From NCBI RefSeq assembly GCF_964355755.1, contig NC_092673.1:34359648-34419647 (forward strand): DNA of 60,000 bases. Direction: 5' to 3'. This DNA comes from Antedon mediterranea. Its lineage: Eukaryota > Echinodermata > Crinoidea > Comatulida > Antedonidae. A program made the position numbers and the translations under genes. Positions 57,481 through 60,000 of the stretch are shown here, in pieces; position 1 is the stretch's first letter, and every line of letters starts with the position of its first letter. The notes under the pieces were generated by a model that worked only from the letters and a program-made list of their open reading frames with translations, was not told the DNA's origin and did not search any database.

Positions 57481-58205
57481 AATTTTACTAATTATTATTG
57501 TGTATAAATAATTTCATAGTTATGCAATTATATTATATTTATTATACAGTAGGCCTATGCTGTAGTTCAAAGGTCAATAACCATACTATCGGCCATTCTT
57601 GTACAAAATGTGCCATTAGACTGGATAGAAACACACATGTTTTAAACAATTTAAAAAGAAAAAAAATGTCATAAGACCAACATTTTCAGAGTTATATTAT
57701 TATATTTGACTAATAGTTCAAAGGTCAATAGTTGTAGAATCGGCCATTTTTTGTAAAAACATTTCATTATAATAAATATGAATGTATAGTTTCTGAACAA
57801 TTTGAGCCCTATTTCGTGTCTCTCCGATTATTGGTTACTGAGATACGATAAATCAAGGTCAAAGGTCAAAATGTCAGAAATAAGACTTGCATCCATTTTT
57901 TTAGAAAATGTGTCACTAAAGTGAATATAAAAACATATATTTAAAACATGTTGACACCAAAATTAATTATCTGTGACTAGTGGTTCTCGTGATATAGGGT
58001 AATTATAAAAAATGGCCGCCATTTTTAATTATGCAAATTAAGGGCTTAGATGGCCGAATTTCGCTTGGGATCCGCCATATTCGTAATCAGCGAGGTCGAA
58101 ATATCCTAAATCAAGTGGATCCCAGCTTCTACCCAAAAATGCTTCTTACATCATATTTCAGAGGAAATAGAACTTGTCTATAATAGCTAGGCTAAACTAC
58201 TCTGC

Positions 58206-58796
58206 TTGATTTTTAACAATAAGAATTAAATCACTGTTATTTTTAAAATGTGTTTTTTTTTTCAGAACAGTTTCAAGAAAATAAGATAAGGGGGAACAAC
58301 CGAAATTCGATCAACAAGCAATCTATCTACATCAATTTAAGGGAGAAGGTATCAAGTTCAAGGTTTAAAAATGGGGGAGGTGTATGTAGGCAGCCTGTAG
58401 CAAGTGTTTATGTTATATGAGCATTTTAGATGATGTGTACATCACAGAACAATGGATTGAATAAATTAAAAAGCATACTGGTAATAGAATAAAATAATGT
58501 AACGACATTGATTAAGTATTTAATGATTTATAACAATAGAGAATAATTTTTGATATAAATTAATACTGGCTGAAATACCAATTGTATTACTGAATTATTA
58601 ATCGTTCAATGTTGAAAAAATAAATAATATTTAATAATATGGAAAAAAAATATGAATATGTACATTATGCTTACTGTACATTCCAGATAGGCCTATTTAT
58701 ATGTCTATGTAATTTGATGTTTTTATTAAAAGTGTTAAAGTAGGTCAAACTATGTTTTTAGATTTATTTGATGTGGTTGTTTCATTTATAAATAAC
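58206..58796. other. Flank of element 2
   Basis: A T-rich tract plus CAG at 58265 and ATGGGGGAG at 58371 form the only exon-like signal (see the 53.4-kb candidate). The remainder is AT-rich without features. Confidence 0.35.
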
Positions 58797-58922
58797 CTAA
58801 CCCTTTCTGCACTATCAAACTAGTTTGACAAAAAAAGTTTGATGTGCCCAAATATGGAGTGATATTATGCCATTGTGTCCATATAAGCACATCAAATTAA
58901 TGTTGGTCACATTAAGTTTGAT
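58797..58922. mobile_element. MITE family M1, copy 8 (right end interrupted)
   Basis: Left end CTTTCTGCACTATCAAACTA. The right terminal repeat stops at AAGTTTGAT, where a minus-strand LINE-like tail (TTTATTTATTTCAACAATA) begins. Confidence 0.8.
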
Positions 58923-59165
58923 TTTATTTATTTCAACAATATTTTACTAGGGTGGTCCTTCCAGTCGAAGGTGATCATTAGATAGAGAGAACCTCACAAA
59001 AATGCAATTTGATAAGACAATAACATACAAAAATTAAATAAAAATAAATAGAATTTATGAAAACTAACAAACTAAAATAATGGAAAAATGAATAGAATCA
59101 AAAGGGAAATCAATGAAAACAATACATTAAATGGCCATCTCCGAGGAGATGGCCATGTAATAAAT
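58922..59165 (-). mobile_element. LINE-like 3' end, minus strand
   Basis: On the minus strand, GACCACCCTAGTAAAATATT then GTTGAAATAAATAAAAT is a typical LINE 3' tail. It interrupts the right end of MITE copy 8. A 26-bp palindrome ATGGCCATCTCC-ga-GGAGATGGCCAT lies at 59131-59156. Confidence 0.5.
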
Positions 59166-59349
59166 AAGGAAGAGATGGTTCTTGAGCAAAAATTTGATGG
59201 AAATGGAAGATGAAGCAAGTCGGATAGTGCAGGCAGGGCTTAAAGGAGACATGCATGTTTGTAATGTATATATAATAGTGTTCACTTATCAAGGACCATA
59301 CTTAATTGTTATGATGTAAGATCATTGCATTGGAAAGCTATGAATTACA

Positions 59350-59740
59350 CAGTAGTGTCACTTCCAACGCACTAGAAATACGCGGTGAAATCGAATTTGC
59401 GGTTTCACGAAGTGACACTAACGCAGTTAGTGTCACTTCGTAAGCGTAAACTACGTAGGGAAATGAATTTTTCGGTTTCACGAAGTGACACTAAAGTTTA
59501 ACTTTAATTTACTTGGTAATTAATTAATATGATTAAAATTAAATTAAAGTAACGGGTAGCTGGATTGTCTAACTTTGTATGTATGTAAATTAAAAATCTT
59601 AGTGACATTTTTTTGAGGACGAAATCGTGTGTTTTGTGAAGCTCGTTTCTTCAATCGCGTTTTTCTCGAAACGCTGTTTTTATCAATTACGCGGTTAGTG
59701 TCACTTCGTGGTGTCGACGACGAATTGTTACGAAGATGAT
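59350..59740. mobile_element. Repeat with AGTGTCACTTCGT motif in both orientations, copy 2
   Basis: CACGAAGTGACACTAA at 59406 and 59479, TTAGTGTCACTTCGT at 59427 and 59695, and a decayed AGTGTCACTTCC near 59354. The end at 59695-59735 matches 53115-53155 inverted. Confidence 0.65.
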
Positions 59741-59825
59741 ATTACGAAGATACTCATACAGTATAATGTCAAAAGTCGTACCTCTCTATTCACACCTGGG
59801 TGAGGGACATATTCTTCTAGCGTCC

Positions 59826-59890
59826 AAAGCTTCTTCTACACTATCAAAACTTTACAATGTCATATACCCATATATGGACATATAACTGAA
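59826..59890. mobile_element. MITE family M1, copy 9 (left half only)
   Basis: CTTCTTCTACACTATCAAAA and the interior CATATATGGACATAT; the right half is missing. Confidence 0.65.
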
Positions 59891-60000
59891 AGACGATTAT
59901 GTGACAGATATCCTACTTAAGTACTACATTCAATCATTAAATGAAAACAGTTTTAATCAATTTCCAATCAATTGATTATTTTGATGGATACTGTAGCCAT

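Larger units (their letters stand above)
53810..58205. mobile_element. Large inverted-repeat element 2 carrying a HEEADTR/CXC gene remnant
   Basis: Left arm about 53810-55671 and right arm about 56547-58205 are reverse complements over 1.6-1.9 kb. Shared landmarks: GTAGAAGCTGGGATCCACTT, AATGGCGGCCATTTTTTAT-type sequence, ACCTGCCATCAATATGATGG repeats, GCAAGACACGATGCATAACC and TTAGGCATGCCATG. The ~875-bp centre holds the N-terminal part of the gene on the minus strand and a later LINE insertion. Exact ends are uncertain by ~10 bp. Confidence 0.87.

Overview
This is eukaryotic genomic DNA, AT-rich, with long introns, GT-AG splice sites and many dispersed and tandem repeats. The one confidently identified gene encodes an animal-type bifunctional delta-1-pyrroline-5-carboxylate synthase. 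The repeat content (LINE tails ending in short A/T-rich repeats, many MITEs, frequent TAGGCCTA octamers) suggests a marine invertebrate deuterostome, possibly an echinoderm. That placement is inference.

Layout. 1-2,000: diverged satellite-like DNA, including a ~178-bp period in which each monomer carries TGACGTCA, and a ~300-bp direct repeat spaced 1.5 kb apart. 2,694-25,887 (+): the last 12 coding exons of the P5CS gene (ALDH18A1), about 645 residues. They cover the C-terminal half of the glutamate-5-kinase domain and the whole glutamyl-phosphate-reductase domain. The first ~160 codons lie to the left of the window. Introns 8 and especially 10 (12.1 kb) are filled with transposon fragments and minisatellites, including a 50-bp satellite with an exact 350-bp higher-order duplication and a 1.6-kb element with GGATCC-containing inverted ends. 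Intron 1 carries an inverted copy of half of exon 4.

26-41 kb: mostly intergenic DNA with LINE remnants (a reverse-transcriptase C-terminal zinc-knuckle fragment at 34.4 kb, LINE 3' tails at 28.1 and 39.3-39.6 kb), MITEs and short tandem arrays. 41.37-45.01 kb: a 3.6-kb satellite of ~90 copies of a 40-bp unit, each with a CACGTG E-box and two potential hairpins.

47.76-50.49 kb and ~53.8-58.2 kb: two large inverted-repeat elements. Both carry decayed minus-strand copies of the same transposon-associated protein type (HEEADTR motif, RDTG/DTDV-like strand, GLHAFTxCxTTSAF or IPFHTISGCDTT motif, PPT..H..RA motif and, in the second, a Cys-rich CXC-like C-terminus). In both, the reading frame runs from the unique centre into one long inverted arm, so each element carries two opposed copies of the C-terminal coding region. 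This is the most unusual arrangement in the window.

No rRNA, tRNA or second intact protein gene was recognised. A weak candidate 5' UTR exon lies at 53.4 kb.
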